Shown one piece after another: positions 33,912 to 42,798 of a stretch of DNA of 64,000 nucleotides. Positions within the stretch are counted from its first letter, which is position 1; each line of letters opens with the position of its first letter. Below the pieces are notes generated by a model. The model saw only the letters and a list, made by a program, of their open reading frames with translations, ran no database searches and was not told the DNA's origin. The DNA is from Phytopseudomonas straminea (lineage in GTDB: Bacteria > Pseudomonadota > Gammaproteobacteria > Pseudomonadales > Pseudomonadaceae), in NCBI RefSeq assembly GCF_900112645.1, contig NZ_FOMO01000013.1, forward strand, positions 38,492 through 102,491, read 5' to 3'. The position numbers and the translations under genes were made by a program.

Positions 33912-34057
33912 CCTCGGCTGATAAAGGCGGGTGGGCTCGGGTGTGTCTCGCCCGTCTGTCAGGGCGTTGTGCCAGTTGCACGGCATGGCTCAGCTGGGCT
34001 ACTGTGCCGCAAGATAAACGCGAGACCTCCTTCGTGAACGCAAGCAGTACCCTTCTG

Positions 34058-34102
34058 ATGCGCCTCATCAAAGCCCACGCCCGTTGGCGTTGGCGCGCCT
34101 GA
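34058..34102 (+). CDS. trp leader peptide of trpGDC
   Basis: The short frame encodes MRLIKAHARWRWRA, nearly identical to the leader before trpE, including the ARWRWRA end with two Trp codons. It ends 149 bp before trpG. CTCCGGCCCAGCCGGA downstream can form a hairpin. This supports independent attenuation of trpGDC, as described for P. putida. The rest of the 340-bp gap between the P-loop gene and trpG holds no other gene that I can support. Confidence 0.8.
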   Translation: MRLIKAHARWRWRA

Positions 34103-34251
34103 TTTTATTCTCCGGCCCAGCCGGACGACTCTCTCAGCTCCACTCGAACCCTCAATAATATTCTCCAGGCCATAGGTGGTTTGTAAGGGAATAGGGGATC
34201 TCGAAACCGGAGTGATTGCTCAAGAGCAGTTCATCAAAGGGTTAAGCCAAC

Positions 34252-34848
34252 ATGCTGCTGATGATCGACAACTACGATTCCTTTACCTACAACGTGGTGC
34301 AGTACCTGGGCGAGCTGGGTGCCCACGTGCACGTCATTCGCAATGACGAACTGACCATCGCCGAGATCGAGGCGCTCAAGCCCGAGCGCATCGTCGTCTC
34401 GCCCGGCCCGTGCACGCCGACCGAAGCGGGCGTGTCCATCGAAGCCATCCTGCATTTCGCCGGCAAGCTGCCGATCCTCGGCGTCTGTCTGGGCCACCAG
34501 AGCATCGGCCAGGCCTATGGCGGCGACGTGGTGCGCGCTCGCCAGGTGATGCACGGCAAGACCAGCCCGGTTTTCCATGAGAACAAAGGCGTGTTCGCCG
34601 GCCTGGCGATGCCGGTGACCGTGACCCGTTACCACTCGCTGGTGGTCAAGCGCGAGACCCTGCCGGACTGCCTCGAGATCACCGCCTGGACGCAACACGA
34701 AGACGGCGCCGTCGACGAGATCATGGGCCTGCGTCACAAGACCCTGAACGTCGAGGGCGTGCAGTTCCACCCTGAATCGATCCTGACCGAGCAGGGCCAC
34801 GAACTGTTCGCCAACTTCCTCAAGCAGACCGGAGGCGTGCGCCCATGA
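34252..34848 (+). CDS. trpG: Anthranilate synthase component II (glutamine amidotransferase)
   Basis: The 198-residue class I glutamine amidotransferase supplies ammonia to TrpE. It has DNYDSFTYNVVQYLGELG, the nucleophile Cys79 in GVCLGHQSIGQ, and the catalytic His-Glu in VQFHPESI. It is first in trpGDC and overlaps trpD by four bases. Confidence 0.97.
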   Translation: MLLMIDNYDSFTYNVVQYLGELGAHVHVIRNDELTIAEIEALKPERIVVSPGPCTPTEAGVSIEAILHFAGKLPILGVCLGHQSIGQAYGGDVVRARQVMHGKTSPVFHENKGVFAGLAMPVTVTRYHSLVVKRETLPDCLEITAWTQHEDGAVDEIMGLRHKTLNVEGVQFHPESILTEQGHELFANFLKQTGGVRP

Positions 34849-35891
34849 ACATCAAGGAAGCCCTCAACCGCATCGTCGCTCAGCTCGACCTGAGCACCGA
34901 GGAAATGCGCGACGTCATGCGTGAAATCATGACCGGCCAGTGCACCGATGCGCAGATCGGCGCGTTCCTGATGGGCATGCGCATGAAGAGCGAGACCATC
35001 GACGAGATCGTCGGCGCCGCCAGCGTGATGCGTGAACTGGCCTCGCCGGTTGATATCGCGGCCGAGCGCCTGGTCGACACCTGCGGCACCGGTGGCGACG
35101 GTATGAACATCTTCAACGTTTCCACCGCGGCGGCCTTCGTCGTCGCGGCGGCGGGCGGCAAAGTGGCCAAGCACGGCAACCGCGCGGTGTCGGGCAAGAG
35201 CGGCAGCGCCGATGTGCTCGAAGCCGCTGGCATCTACCTGGGGCTCACGCCCGTGCAGGTGGCGCGCTGCGTCGAAACCGTTGGCGTCGGTTTCATGTTC
35301 GCGCCGTCCCACCATGGCGCCATGAAGCACGCCATCGGCCCGCGCCGCGAGCTGGGTCTGCGCACACTGTTCAACATGCTTGGCCCAATGACCAATCCGG
35401 CTGGCGCCAAGCATCAGGTGGTAGGCGTGTTCAGCCAGGCGCTGTGCCGGCCGATGGCCGAGGTGCTGCAGCGCCTGGGCAGCGAGCATGTGCTGGTGGT
35501 GCATGCCCAGGATGGCCTCGATGAGATCAGCCTGGCGGCGCCGACCTTCATCGCCGAACTGAAAAATGGCGTGGTCAGCGAGTACCGCACCCAGCCTGAA
35601 GACTTCGGCATCAGGAGCCAGAGCCTGATCGGCCTGACCGTCGAAGGCGCTGAGCAATCCCTGGAACTGATCCGCGACGCCCTGGGCCGCCGAAAAACCG
35701 ATGCAGGCCAGAAGGCCGCCGAGATCATCGTGCTCAACGCCGGCGCCGCACTCTATGCAGCCGACCACGCCGACAGCTTGCGTGATGGCATGAGCCTGGC
35801 CCACGACGCGCTGCACACCGGCCTGGCCAGGGAGAAGATGGAGGAGCTGGTGTCCTTTACTGCCGTATTCAAACAGGAGAATGAAGGGTGA
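34845..35891 (+). CDS. trpD: Anthranilate phosphoribosyltransferase
   Basis: The 348-residue enzyme transfers phosphoribose from PRPP to anthranilate. It has the glycine-rich PRPP loop DTCGTGGDGMNIFNVSTAAAFVVAAAGGKVAKHGNRAVSGKSGSAD and LGPMTNPAGAKHQVVGV. It is coupled by overlaps at both ends (ATGA with trpG, GTGA with trpC). Confidence 0.97.
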   Translation: MNIKEALNRIVAQLDLSTEEMRDVMREIMTGQCTDAQIGAFLMGMRMKSETIDEIVGAASVMRELASPVDIAAERLVDTCGTGGDGMNIFNVSTAAAFVVAAAGGKVAKHGNRAVSGKSGSADVLEAAGIYLGLTPVQVARCVETVGVGFMFAPSHHGAMKHAIGPRRELGLRTLFNMLGPMTNPAGAKHQVVGVFSQALCRPMAEVLQRLGSEHVLVVHAQDGLDEISLAAPTFIAELKNGVVSEYRTQPEDFGIRSQSLIGLTVEGAEQSLELIRDALGRRKTDAGQKAAEIIVLNAGAALYAADHADSLRDGMSLAHDALHTGLAREKMEELVSFTAVFKQENEG

Positions 35892-36724
35892 GCGTTCCTA
35901 CCGTTCTGGAAAAGATCCTCGCTCGCAAGGCCGAGGAAGTGGCGGCGCGCCGCGCTGTTGTCAGCCTGGCCGAGGTCGAGCGTGAAGCGCGGGCTGCTGA
36001 CCCGGTGCGCGGCTTTGCCAATGCGCTGATCGAAAAGGCCAAGAGCAAGCAGCCTGCGGTGATCGCCGAGATCAAGAAGGCGTCGCCGAGCAAAGGCGTG
36101 ATTCGTGAGAACTTTGTGCCGGCGGAAATCGCTCGGAGCTATGAAGAGGGCGGCGCGACCTGCCTGTCGGTGCTCACCGATATCGACTTCTTTCAGGGTG
36201 CCGACCGCTACCTGCAGGAAGCGCGCAGCGCCTGCTCGCTGCCGGTGATCCGCAAGGATTTCATGATCGACCCTTACCAGATCGTCGAAGCCCGGGCGCT
36301 GGGCGCCGACTGCGTGCTACTGATCGTCTCGGCGCTGTCCGACGCGCAGATGGGCGAGCTGGCCGCTACCGCCAAGTCGTTCGATCTCGATGTGCTGGTC
36401 GAGGTGCATGACGGCGATGAGCTGGGGCGCGCGCTGAACGTGCTCGACACCCCGTTGGTCGGCGTCAACAACCGCAACCTGCACACCTTCGAAGTCAGCC
36501 TGGAAACCACCCTTGACCTGCTGCCGCGCATCCCTCGGGATCGCCTGGTGGTCACCGAGAGTGGCATCCTCAATCGCGCTGATGTCGAGCTGATGGAAAT
36601 CAGCGAGGTGTATGCCTTCCTGGTCGGCGAGGCCTTCATGCGCGCCAACAACCCGGGTGCCGAGCTGGAACAACTGTTTTTTCCGGAGCGCAGGCGGCTG
36701 GTCAACAGCCCGAATGTGGACTGA
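35888..36724 (+). CDS. trpC: Indole-3-glycerol phosphate synthase
   Basis: The 278-residue TIM-barrel enzyme starts with GTG at 35888. It has the motifs PAVIAEIKKASPSKGVIRENF, CLSVLTDIDFFQG, VIRKDFMIDPYQI, GVNNRNLHTFEV and VTESGI. It is monofunctional (not fused to TrpF), as usual in Pseudomonas. It is last in trpGDC. Confidence 0.97.
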   Translation: MSVPTVLEKILARKAEEVAARRAVVSLAEVEREARAADPVRGFANALIEKAKSKQPAVIAEIKKASPSKGVIRENFVPAEIARSYEEGGATCLSVLTDIDFFQGADRYLQEARSACSLPVIRKDFMIDPYQIVEARALGADCVLLIVSALSDAQMGELAATAKSFDLDVLVEVHDGDELGRALNVLDTPLVGVNNRNLHTFEVSLETTLDLLPRIPRDRLVVTESGILNRADVELMEISEVYAFLVGEAFMRANNPGAELEQLFFPERRRLVNSPNVD

Positions 36725-36730
36725 TACACA

Positions 36731-36752
36731 AACGGCGCCCGAGGGCGCCGTT
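36731..36752. terminator. Terminator between trpC and nadC
   Basis: AACGGCGCC and GGCGCCGTT form a 9-bp stem around a CGAG loop between the convergent trpC and nadC genes, followed by GTTCTGTCTG on the plus strand. It probably works for both operons. Confidence 0.8.
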
Positions 36753-36766
36753 GTTCTGTCTGCTGC

Positions 36767-37615
36767 TTATAAAGATAGACGCATCGACAGGTCCACCGCC
36801 TTGACGTCCTTGGTCAGGGTGCCGATGGAGATGTAATCCACCCCGGTCTCGGCGATACCGCGCAGGGTGCTGTCATTGATGCCGCCGGAGGCCTCCAGCT
36901 TGGCGCGGCCTGCGGTGATCGCCACCGCCTGGCGCATTTCATCGGTCGACAGTTCATCGAGCATGATGATATCGGCGCCGGCGTTGAGGGCTTGCTGCAG
37001 CTCATCCAGGCTTTCCACTTCCACCTCGACCGGCTTGCCCGGCGCGATACCGCGCGCAGCGGTTACCGCTGCTGCGATGCCGCCGCAGGCCGCGATATGG
37101 TTTTCCTTGATCAGGAAGGCATCGAACAAACCGATGCGGTGGTTGTGGCAGCCGCCCTGGGTGACCGCGTACTTCTGCGCCAGGCGCAAACCGGGCAGGG
37201 TCTTGCGGGTATCAAGCAGCTTCACGCCGGTGCCCTGCACCAGATTGGCGTAGTGTTGGCAGCGAGTGGCCACGGCTGACAGGGTCTGCAGGAAATTCAG
37301 CGCCGTGCGTTCGCCACTGAGCAGCGCCCGCGCCGGGCCTTCGAGGTGGAACAGCGCCTGGTTGGGCGTTACCTGCTGGCCGTCCTGCACCTGCCAGTGT
37401 ACGGCGACGCGGGCATCGAGCTGGTGAAACACCTCATCGACCCAAGCTGTGCCGCAGATCACCGCGTCGTCACGGGTGATCACGGTAGCATTGGCCAGGC
37501 GCGACTCAGGAATCAGCTGGGCGGTGATGTCGCCGCTGCCGATATCCTCGCGCAGGCTGCGGCGGACATTGGCCTCGATTTCGGCACGAAGCTCGGTAAG
37601 CAGTAGGTTCGGCAT
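36767..37615 (-). CDS. nadC: Nicotinate-nucleotide pyrophosphorylase (QPRTase)
   Basis: The 282-residue enzyme converts quinolinate and PRPP to NaMN in de novo NAD synthesis. It has EDIGSGDITAQLIP, LNFLQTLSAVAT, LLDTRKTLPGLRLAQKYAV with GGCHNHRIGLFDAFLIKENH, and VEVESLDELQQAL. In PAO1 nadC is adjacent to the DUF1631-ampD-ampE block (PA4521-PA4524), not to trpC. Confidence 0.96.
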   Translation of the reverse strand: MPNLLLTELRAEIEANVRRSLREDIGSGDITAQLIPESRLANATVITRDDAVICGTAWVDEVFHQLDARVAVHWQVQDGQQVTPNQALFHLEGPARALLSGERTALNFLQTLSAVATRCQHYANLVQGTGVKLLDTRKTLPGLRLAQKYAVTQGGCHNHRIGLFDAFLIKENHIAACGGIAAAVTAARGIAPGKPVEVEVESLDELQQALNAGADIIMLDELSTDEMRQAVAITAGRAKLEASGGINDSTLRGIAETGVDYISIGTLTKDVKAVDLSMRLSL

Positions 37616-37694
37616 GGCGCCTCCGATTGGCTGAGGCGGCGATTATAAAGGCTGCGGAGGGTGCTGTTACGTTCATCGGGTAAAAATGAACCCA

Positions 37695-37707
37695 GACCGT
37701 AACGGTC
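37695..37707. promoter_or_regulatory. Short palindrome GACCGT-A-ACGGTC in the nadC-DUF1631 gap
   Basis: A perfect 6-1-6 inverted repeat lies about 80 bp upstream of nadC (minus) and 200 bp before DUF1631 (plus). It could be an operator for either gene. A TGACGTCA palindrome follows at 37824-37831. No known regulator is assigned. Nothing else is visible in the 289-bp gap. Confidence 0.3.
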
Positions 37708-37904
37708 GGTCACATAGCCAGTCCGCCGGTACCCTGTCGGATTGGCTGTGATGCATTTCATATCTGCAAGAAATTGCCTTGGCATCTCCTGCAGCAATCC
37801 GATATGTTTTAATGCAGGAGTATTGACGTCATACCCTTGACGTTTGAAGGTGCTCGCATTCCTGTTCCAGTCTGCTTCGCCAGCGCTCTGCGCAGGAGAT
37901 CCTG

Positions 37905-40193
37905 ATGAAAACCGATGCCAACGTGGTGCATCTTAACAAGATGGTTCCCGACACGGCCCACCCCGCGGCTGCGAGGTTGCCTGCATCGCTCATTCAGGTT
38001 CGCGACCGTGCCGCTAATCAGCTCAAACAGGCACTGCAGGCGTTGTTCGATAACGCCGACGACACCCTTTTCGACATGGCGGATCGCGCCACCAGTAACG
38101 CCGAGCAAAATTCCTTTTTCGAAGCCATGCGTGACCTGCGCCTCAAGCGCAAGGGGATCGAGCGTGGCTTCCTGCAGCGCGTCTTCGAATCATTCGCCGG
38201 TCTGAATCAGCATGTGGTCGTCGGCAAGGCGCCGACTCTGGATGCGGTGTCCTTCGATAGCCTGTCCCTAGTACAGAATGACGAGCTGGAAGAAACCGTC
38301 GCTCTGGATTCGATGATTGCCAAGGTGCTGAGCCGTGATCAGGTGGCGCTTACCCACCTGACCACGCGCTTGAACGCCATCGTCAGCAAGAAGCTCGACG
38401 ACAAATCCAATCCCCTCGGTCCGGTTCTGCTCAGTGAGCTGTTCCTCGAGTCGTGCAGCGGCCTTGGCGTCGAGATCAAGGTCAAGCTGATCATTCTGAA
38501 GCTGTTCGAAAAGTACGTGCTTAGCGGCCTCGAACAGCTGTACAGCGATTCCAATGCCTTGCTGATCGAAGCCGGTGTGTTGCCGGAGCTCAAGGCTGTG
38601 CCGACGCGTCGCTCCCGTCCGGAGCGCAGTGATGCGCTGGAAGGCTTCCAGCGTTCTGGCGATATGGCCGATGACGAAGTCCGCGAGGTATTTGGTGCGC
38701 TGCAGGAATTGCTGTCGCAAACCCGCGAAGGTATCGCGCCACGCCGCCACGCGCCGGCCAATGCCATGCCGATTTCCACCAACGACCTGATGCGTCTGCT
38801 TTCCCACATGCAGCAGCGCGCGCCGATCCAGGCCCCTCTGGACGTCGATTTGCGCGCCCAGCTCGAGCACCTGCTGACCCGCGCCAGCGCCAAGAGTGGC
38901 CGCGTGCGCGTAGTCGGTGAAGTCGATGAAGACGTCATCAACCTGGTGTCGATGCTGTTCGAATTCATCCTCGATGACCGCAGTCTGCCGGATTCGCTGA
39001 AGGCGCTGATCGCCCGTTTGCAGATTCCGATGCTCAAGGTCGCAGTACTCGACAAGACGTTTTTTAGTCGCGGCAGCCATCCGGCGCGTCGCCTGCTCAA
39101 TGAAATCGCCACCGCGGCGTTGGGCTGGGGCGACCACGACAGCAACCAGCGCGACAGTCTGTATCAGAAGATCGAGCAGGTCGTGCAGCGACTGCTCAAT
39201 GATTTCACCGATGATCCGGCGATCTTCTCCGAGCTGCTGTCTGATTTCCTGGCCTTCACCGGCGACGAGCGCCGCCGTAGCGAGCTGCTCGAGCAGCGCA
39301 CTCGCGACGCCGAAGAGGGCAGTGCGCGCGCCGAGATGGCCCGCCGCGAAGTGGAACAGGCGCTAAATGATCGCCTGCTCGGCAAGACCCTGCCCGAGGT
39401 GGTGGTGCGTCTGCTGCGCGAAGCCTGGAGCAAGGTCATGATGCTGACCTGCCTCAAGCACGGCACCGATTCCGAACAGTGGCAGAGCACCCTCGCCACC
39501 ATGGACGACCTGATCTGGAGCGTGGAGCCCCACGAGAACCCGGAAGCCCGCCTGCGTCTGCTAGAACTGGTGCCCGGCTTGCTCAAGGCGCTGCGTGAAG
39601 GCATGGCCAGTGCGGCGTTCGATCCGTTCTCCACCAGCGAATTCTTCAGCCAGCTCGAAGCGCTGCACGTGCAGGCCTTTCAACGCTTCAAGCGTGCCAT
39701 TCCCGATGCCGAGCGTCCGGCACCCACCGAATCCGATGAAGTTCAGCGCTCAGCGCTTTCCGCCGTTGGTATCGAGCTGCCATTGCTCGACCTGCAGCCG
39801 GAAGAAGAGAGCAGCATTTCGGCTATGGTCGAGATCGTCGAGGAAATCGTGCTCGAAGCGCCGGGGCAACCGCGCAGCGAGCCGCAGGACGAGCCTGTGC
39901 TGGCCGACGACGATGAGTCGTTGCGCTATGTCGATGCCCTGCGCGTCGGCAGTTGGGTCGAATTCCAGGAAGACGACGAGCACAAGCTGCGCTGCAAGCT
40001 GGCAGCCATCATCAAGCCGACCGGCAAGTACATCTTCGTCAACCGCACGGGCATGAAAGTGCTCGAGAAGACCCGCATGGGCCTGGCCGTGGAGTTTCGC
40101 CGCAACGCGGTCAGGCTACTCGATGATGCGCTGCTCTTCGACCGCGCCCTGGAGTCGGTGATTGGCAACCTGCGCCGTCTCAAGGGCGCCTAA
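37905..40193 (+). CDS. DUF1631 family protein
   Basis: The large (762 residues) mostly alpha-helical cytoplasmic protein belongs to the DUF1631 family (PA4523-like, sometimes mis-annotated as thymidine phosphorylase). The start follows CAGGAGATCCTG. The C-terminal 120 residues (VDALRVGSWVEFQEDDEHKLRCKLAAIIKPTGKYIFVNRTGMKVLEKTRMGLAVEFRR) have the look of a small beta-rich, PilZ-like module, which is only a resemblance. The function is unknown. It is followed at once by a MITE-like repeat. Confidence 0.85.
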   Translation: MKTDANVVHLNKMVPDTAHPAAARLPASLIQVRDRAANQLKQALQALFDNADDTLFDMADRATSNAEQNSFFEAMRDLRLKRKGIERGFLQRVFESFAGLNQHVVVGKAPTLDAVSFDSLSLVQNDELEETVALDSMIAKVLSRDQVALTHLTTRLNAIVSKKLDDKSNPLGPVLLSELFLESCSGLGVEIKVKLIILKLFEKYVLSGLEQLYSDSNALLIEAGVLPELKAVPTRRSRPERSDALEGFQRSGDMADDEVREVFGALQELLSQTREGIAPRRHAPANAMPISTNDLMRLLSHMQQRAPIQAPLDVDLRAQLEHLLTRASAKSGRVRVVGEVDEDVINLVSMLFEFILDDRSLPDSLKALIARLQIPMLKVAVLDKTFFSRGSHPARRLLNEIATAALGWGDHDSNQRDSLYQKIEQVVQRLLNDFTDDPAIFSELLSDFLAFTGDERRRSELLEQRTRDAEEGSARAEMARREVEQALNDRLLGKTLPEVVVRLLREAWSKVMMLTCLKHGTDSEQWQSTLATMDDLIWSVEPHENPEARLRLLELVPGLLKALREGMASAAFDPFSTSEFFSQLEALHVQAFQRFKRAIPDAERPAPTESDEVQRSALSAVGIELPLLDLQPEEESSISAMVEIVEEIVLEAPGQPRSEPQDEPVLADDDESLRYVDALRVGSWVEFQEDDEHKLRCKLAAIIKPTGKYIFVNRTGMKVLEKTRMGLAVEFRRNAVRLLDDALLFDRALESVIGNLRRLKGA

Positions 40194-40332
40194 CAGGCTG
40201 TTGAAAAACTACCTACGTTGCCACTGCTGCGTTAAAAACAGCCTCAAAATGCTCATGTACAGCTCGTACACTCCGCTTTTTCGGTTTTTTTTGCCTTGTA
40301 CTGGCTGCCTCGCCTACGTTTTCAACGGCCTG
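40194..40332. repeat. MITE-like repeat with terminal inverted repeats
   Basis: The 139-bp non-coding element begins CAGGCTGTTGAAAAAC and ends GTTTTCAACGGCCTG, nearly perfect terminal inverted repeats. An internal near-palindrome GTACAGCTCGTAC and poly-T tract lie in the middle. It starts on the base after the DUF1631 stop codon. No transposase is present, so mobilisation would be in trans. I recognise the type as a recurrent Pseudomonas intergenic repeat. Confidence 0.7.
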
Positions 40333-40481
40333 CTAACACTCTCGATTCTTCTGCTCGATACATTTCTCACGGCCCGTCAGGGCCGTGAGTCGTTATGGGC
40401 GACGCCGAATCCTGCGCCGCGCCACGACTTGCACCAGAGGCTGGTCAGCCCCTAGAGTGTGCGCAAACTCGGGGAACACCT

Positions 40482-41045
40482 ATGCGCAAGCGACTCGAAG
40501 ACGGCTGGTATCAGGGGATTCAGCACTGTCCTTCGCCCAACTTCAACAAGCGTCCGCAGGGCGAGATTTCCCTGCTGGTCATCCACAACATCAGTCTGCC
40601 GCCGGGCCAATTCGGCACCGGCCAGGTGCAGGCGTTCTTCACCAACTGTCTGCAGGCCGATGCTCACCCGTATTTCGCCGGCATCGCCAGCATGACGGTA
40701 TCGGCGCATTTTCTGATCGAACGCGATGGCAGCATGGTGCAGTTCGTGTCCTGCCTGGATCGTGCCTGGCACGCCGGGGTGTCGTCCTTCGAGGGGCGCG
40801 AGAACTGCAACGATTTTTCCCTGGGCATCGAACTCGAAGGCACCGATCATTTACCGTTCACGGATGCGCAGTACGCTGCGCTAACGCAACTGACGCGCGC
40901 GCTGCAGCAGGCCTACCCGGCCATCACATCGGCGCGCATCTGTGGGCATAGCGATATCGCCCCGGGCCGCAAGACCGACCCAGGGCCGGCATTCGACTGG
41001 GCGCGGCTGCGCGCGTCACTGATGACTGATAAGGAGGCATCATGA
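40482..41045 (+). CDS. ampD: 1,6-anhydro-N-acetylmuramyl-L-alanine amidase AmpD
   Basis: The 187-residue cytosolic zinc amidase removes peptides from anhydro-muropeptides, limiting AmpR-driven beta-lactamase induction. Amidase_2 motifs are present: LLVIHNISLPPG (zinc His), TVSAHFLIERDG, GIELEG and GHSDIAPGRKTDPG (zinc His/Asp). The start ATG at 40482 follows GGGGA. An in-frame upstream extension lacks conservation. It overlaps ampE. With AmgK/MurU it links two ends of peptidoglycan recycling in this window. Confidence 0.94.
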   Translation: MRKRLEDGWYQGIQHCPSPNFNKRPQGEISLLVIHNISLPPGQFGTGQVQAFFTNCLQADAHPYFAGIASMTVSAHFLIERDGSMVQFVSCLDRAWHAGVSSFEGRENCNDFSLGIELEGTDHLPFTDAQYAALTQLTRALQQAYPAITSARICGHSDIAPGRKTDPGPAFDWARLRASLMTDKEAS

Positions 41046-41878
41046 GTTTCCTGGTGTTGCTGCTGGTGCTGTGGGTGGAGAAGTTTTCCTCCTGGCGCCA
41101 GCGTATCCAGCAGGACGAACCCTGGCTGCGCGCCTTGGCTCGCATGGAGCGTGGCGGCACCACCAGTGATTCGCCCTGGCTGGCCATCACGTTGTTGGTT
41201 GGTGTGCCACTGCTGATTCTGGCTGCGGTCCTGAAATTGCTGGCGCCGCTGGCCTATGGCTGGTTGCTGTTGCCGATCCATCTGCTGGTGGTGATCTACA
41301 GCCTGGGCTGTGGTGATCTGCTGACAGCGCTCGGGCCGTTTCGCGATAGCTGGCGGCGCGGTGACGGCGAGGCGGCGTATCTGGTCGCTCAGCGTGACTT
41401 GGGCGTGCAGGCTGAAGGCGAGTCGACGCTGCTATCGAACGTGCAGACCTATCTGGTCTGGCAGGCCTATCAGAGCTTTTTCGCGGTGATCTTCTGGTAC
41501 GTGTTGCTCGGCCCGCTCGCCGCTTTGGCTTACCGCCTGTTGGCGCTGATCGTCGAGCATGGCCAATCCGAAGCGCTGCGTGAGCGCGCGGGGCAGCTGC
41601 GTCACGCCTTCGACTGGTTGCCGGTGCGGGTGCTGGCGGCGAGCTTCGCGCTGGTCGGGAATTTCATCGCGGTCAGCCGCGCCTTGCTGCACGAAGTGCT
41701 GAGCTGGGACATTTCGGCTGCGCAATTGGCGGCCGGTGCGGCACGTTCCGCTGCTGAAACACCGGAACCGGCTCTTGGCGAAGCGGGCGTGACCACCCTG
41801 GACAGTCTGTGGCAGTTGCTGGTGCGTGCGGCCATCCTTTGGTATGCCGCTATCGCGCTGTGGACGCTGCTCTTCTAA
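41042..41878 (+). CDS. ampE: AmpE regulatory membrane protein
   Basis: The 278-residue CobD/CbiB-like integral membrane protein has about four transmembrane segments and the N-terminal MSFLVLLLVLWVEKFSSWRQRIQQDEPWL typical for AmpE. It is coupled to ampD by ATGA overlap. Its 3' end overlaps the convergent tatD gene by four bases. Confidence 0.9.
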   Translation: MSFLVLLLVLWVEKFSSWRQRIQQDEPWLRALARMERGGTTSDSPWLAITLLVGVPLLILAAVLKLLAPLAYGWLLLPIHLLVVIYSLGCGDLLTALGPFRDSWRRGDGEAAYLVAQRDLGVQAEGESTLLSNVQTYLVWQAYQSFFAVIFWYVLLGPLAALAYRLLALIVEHGQSEALRERAGQLRHAFDWLPVRVLAASFALVGNFIAVSRALLHEVLSWDISAAQLAAGAARSAAETPEPALGEAGVTTLDSLWQLLVRAAILWYAAIALWTLLF

Positions 41879-42657
41879 ATCCGCCAGCCGAACAGCTCGG
41901 CGGCATTGCGGCTGCTGGCGGCGGCCAGTTCCTCAGACTCTACCGCCAATAGCGTGGCGAGCTCGTGGCAGATCGCCGGTAGGTGAACCGGGCTGTTGCG
42001 GATATGCGGGTACATGGCCGGCGCCATGTCCGGTGAATCGGTCTCCAGTACCACGGCGTCGAGCGGCAGGCGCGGGATGACCTGGCGCAGGCGGTTGGCC
42101 TGGGGCCAGGTCGCTGCACCGCCCAACCCCAGCCTGAAACCCAGTTTCATATATTCCCGCGCTTCTTCGTAGCTGCCGGCAAAGGCATGGATGATGCCGG
42201 CACGCTTGAGCTTGAAGCGTTTCAGGGTGGCGATCACCTGGGCATGGGCGCGTCGCACATGCAGCAAAACTGGTAGCTCGAGGCGTTGTGCGAGTTCCAG
42301 TTGCGCCTCGAACAGCACCTGCTGATGTTCGCGGTCCAGCTCCGGCAAGTAGTAATCCAGGCCAAATTCGCCCACCGCGCAGAGCTTCTCATGACCTTGC
42401 CGCTCCAGCAGCCACTGCTCCAGCCGCTGTACATCTCCAGGCTGATGGCTTTCCAGATAAACCGGGTGCAGGCCGAAGGCCGCGTATAGTCCGTCGTGGG
42501 CCAGCACCTGATCCCACAGGCGCTGCCAGTTGCCATGCTCGACGCCCAATATCACCAGTTTCTCGACGCCCAGAGCGCGCGCTTCGGCAAGCACTTGCTG
42601 GCGGTCTGCATCGAAGTCGGGGAAGTCGAGGTGGGTATGGGTGTCGATCAGCTGCAT
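41875..42657 (-). CDS. TatD family metal-dependent hydrolase
   Basis: The 260-residue TIM-barrel nuclease-type hydrolase has the N-terminal DTHTHLDFPDFDADR metal site, AAFGLHPVYLE, GEFGLDYYLPELDREHQQVLFEAQLELAQ, PVLLHVRRAH and VVLETDSPDM. I take the ATG at 42657, which gives the usual TatD length, rather than the start 17 codons upstream. TatD-type DNases are implicated in DNA repair or turnover. The precise paralogue is unclear. Confidence 0.9.
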   Translation of the reverse strand: MQLIDTHTHLDFPDFDADRQQVLAEARALGVEKLVILGVEHGNWQRLWDQVLAHDGLYAAFGLHPVYLESHQPGDVQRLEQWLLERQGHEKLCAVGEFGLDYYLPELDREHQQVLFEAQLELAQRLELPVLLHVRRAHAQVIATLKRFKLKRAGIIHAFAGSYEEAREYMKLGFRLGLGGAATWPQANRLRQVIPRLPLDAVVLETDSPDMAPAMYPHIRNSPVHLPAICHELATLLAVESEELAAASSRNAAELFGWRI

Positions 42658-42798
42658 GGGCCCGCCGAGGGTCGAGGTTGTAAGGGCGGCAGGTTTGTGC
42701 GCCTGCATGACAACATTCTGTGAGTCATTGGCGGTATTGGCCAGTCGAACGATCAGGGACGGCGATTGTGGGGATCGCCGATAAAAAGGGGCCGCCGC

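Noticed and set aside
20525..34251. A complete prophage or R/F-type pyocin
   Set aside because: Only regulators, holin, endolysin and spanins are present. No integrase, capsid, terminase, sheath, tube or fibre genes, and no att duplication was recognised.
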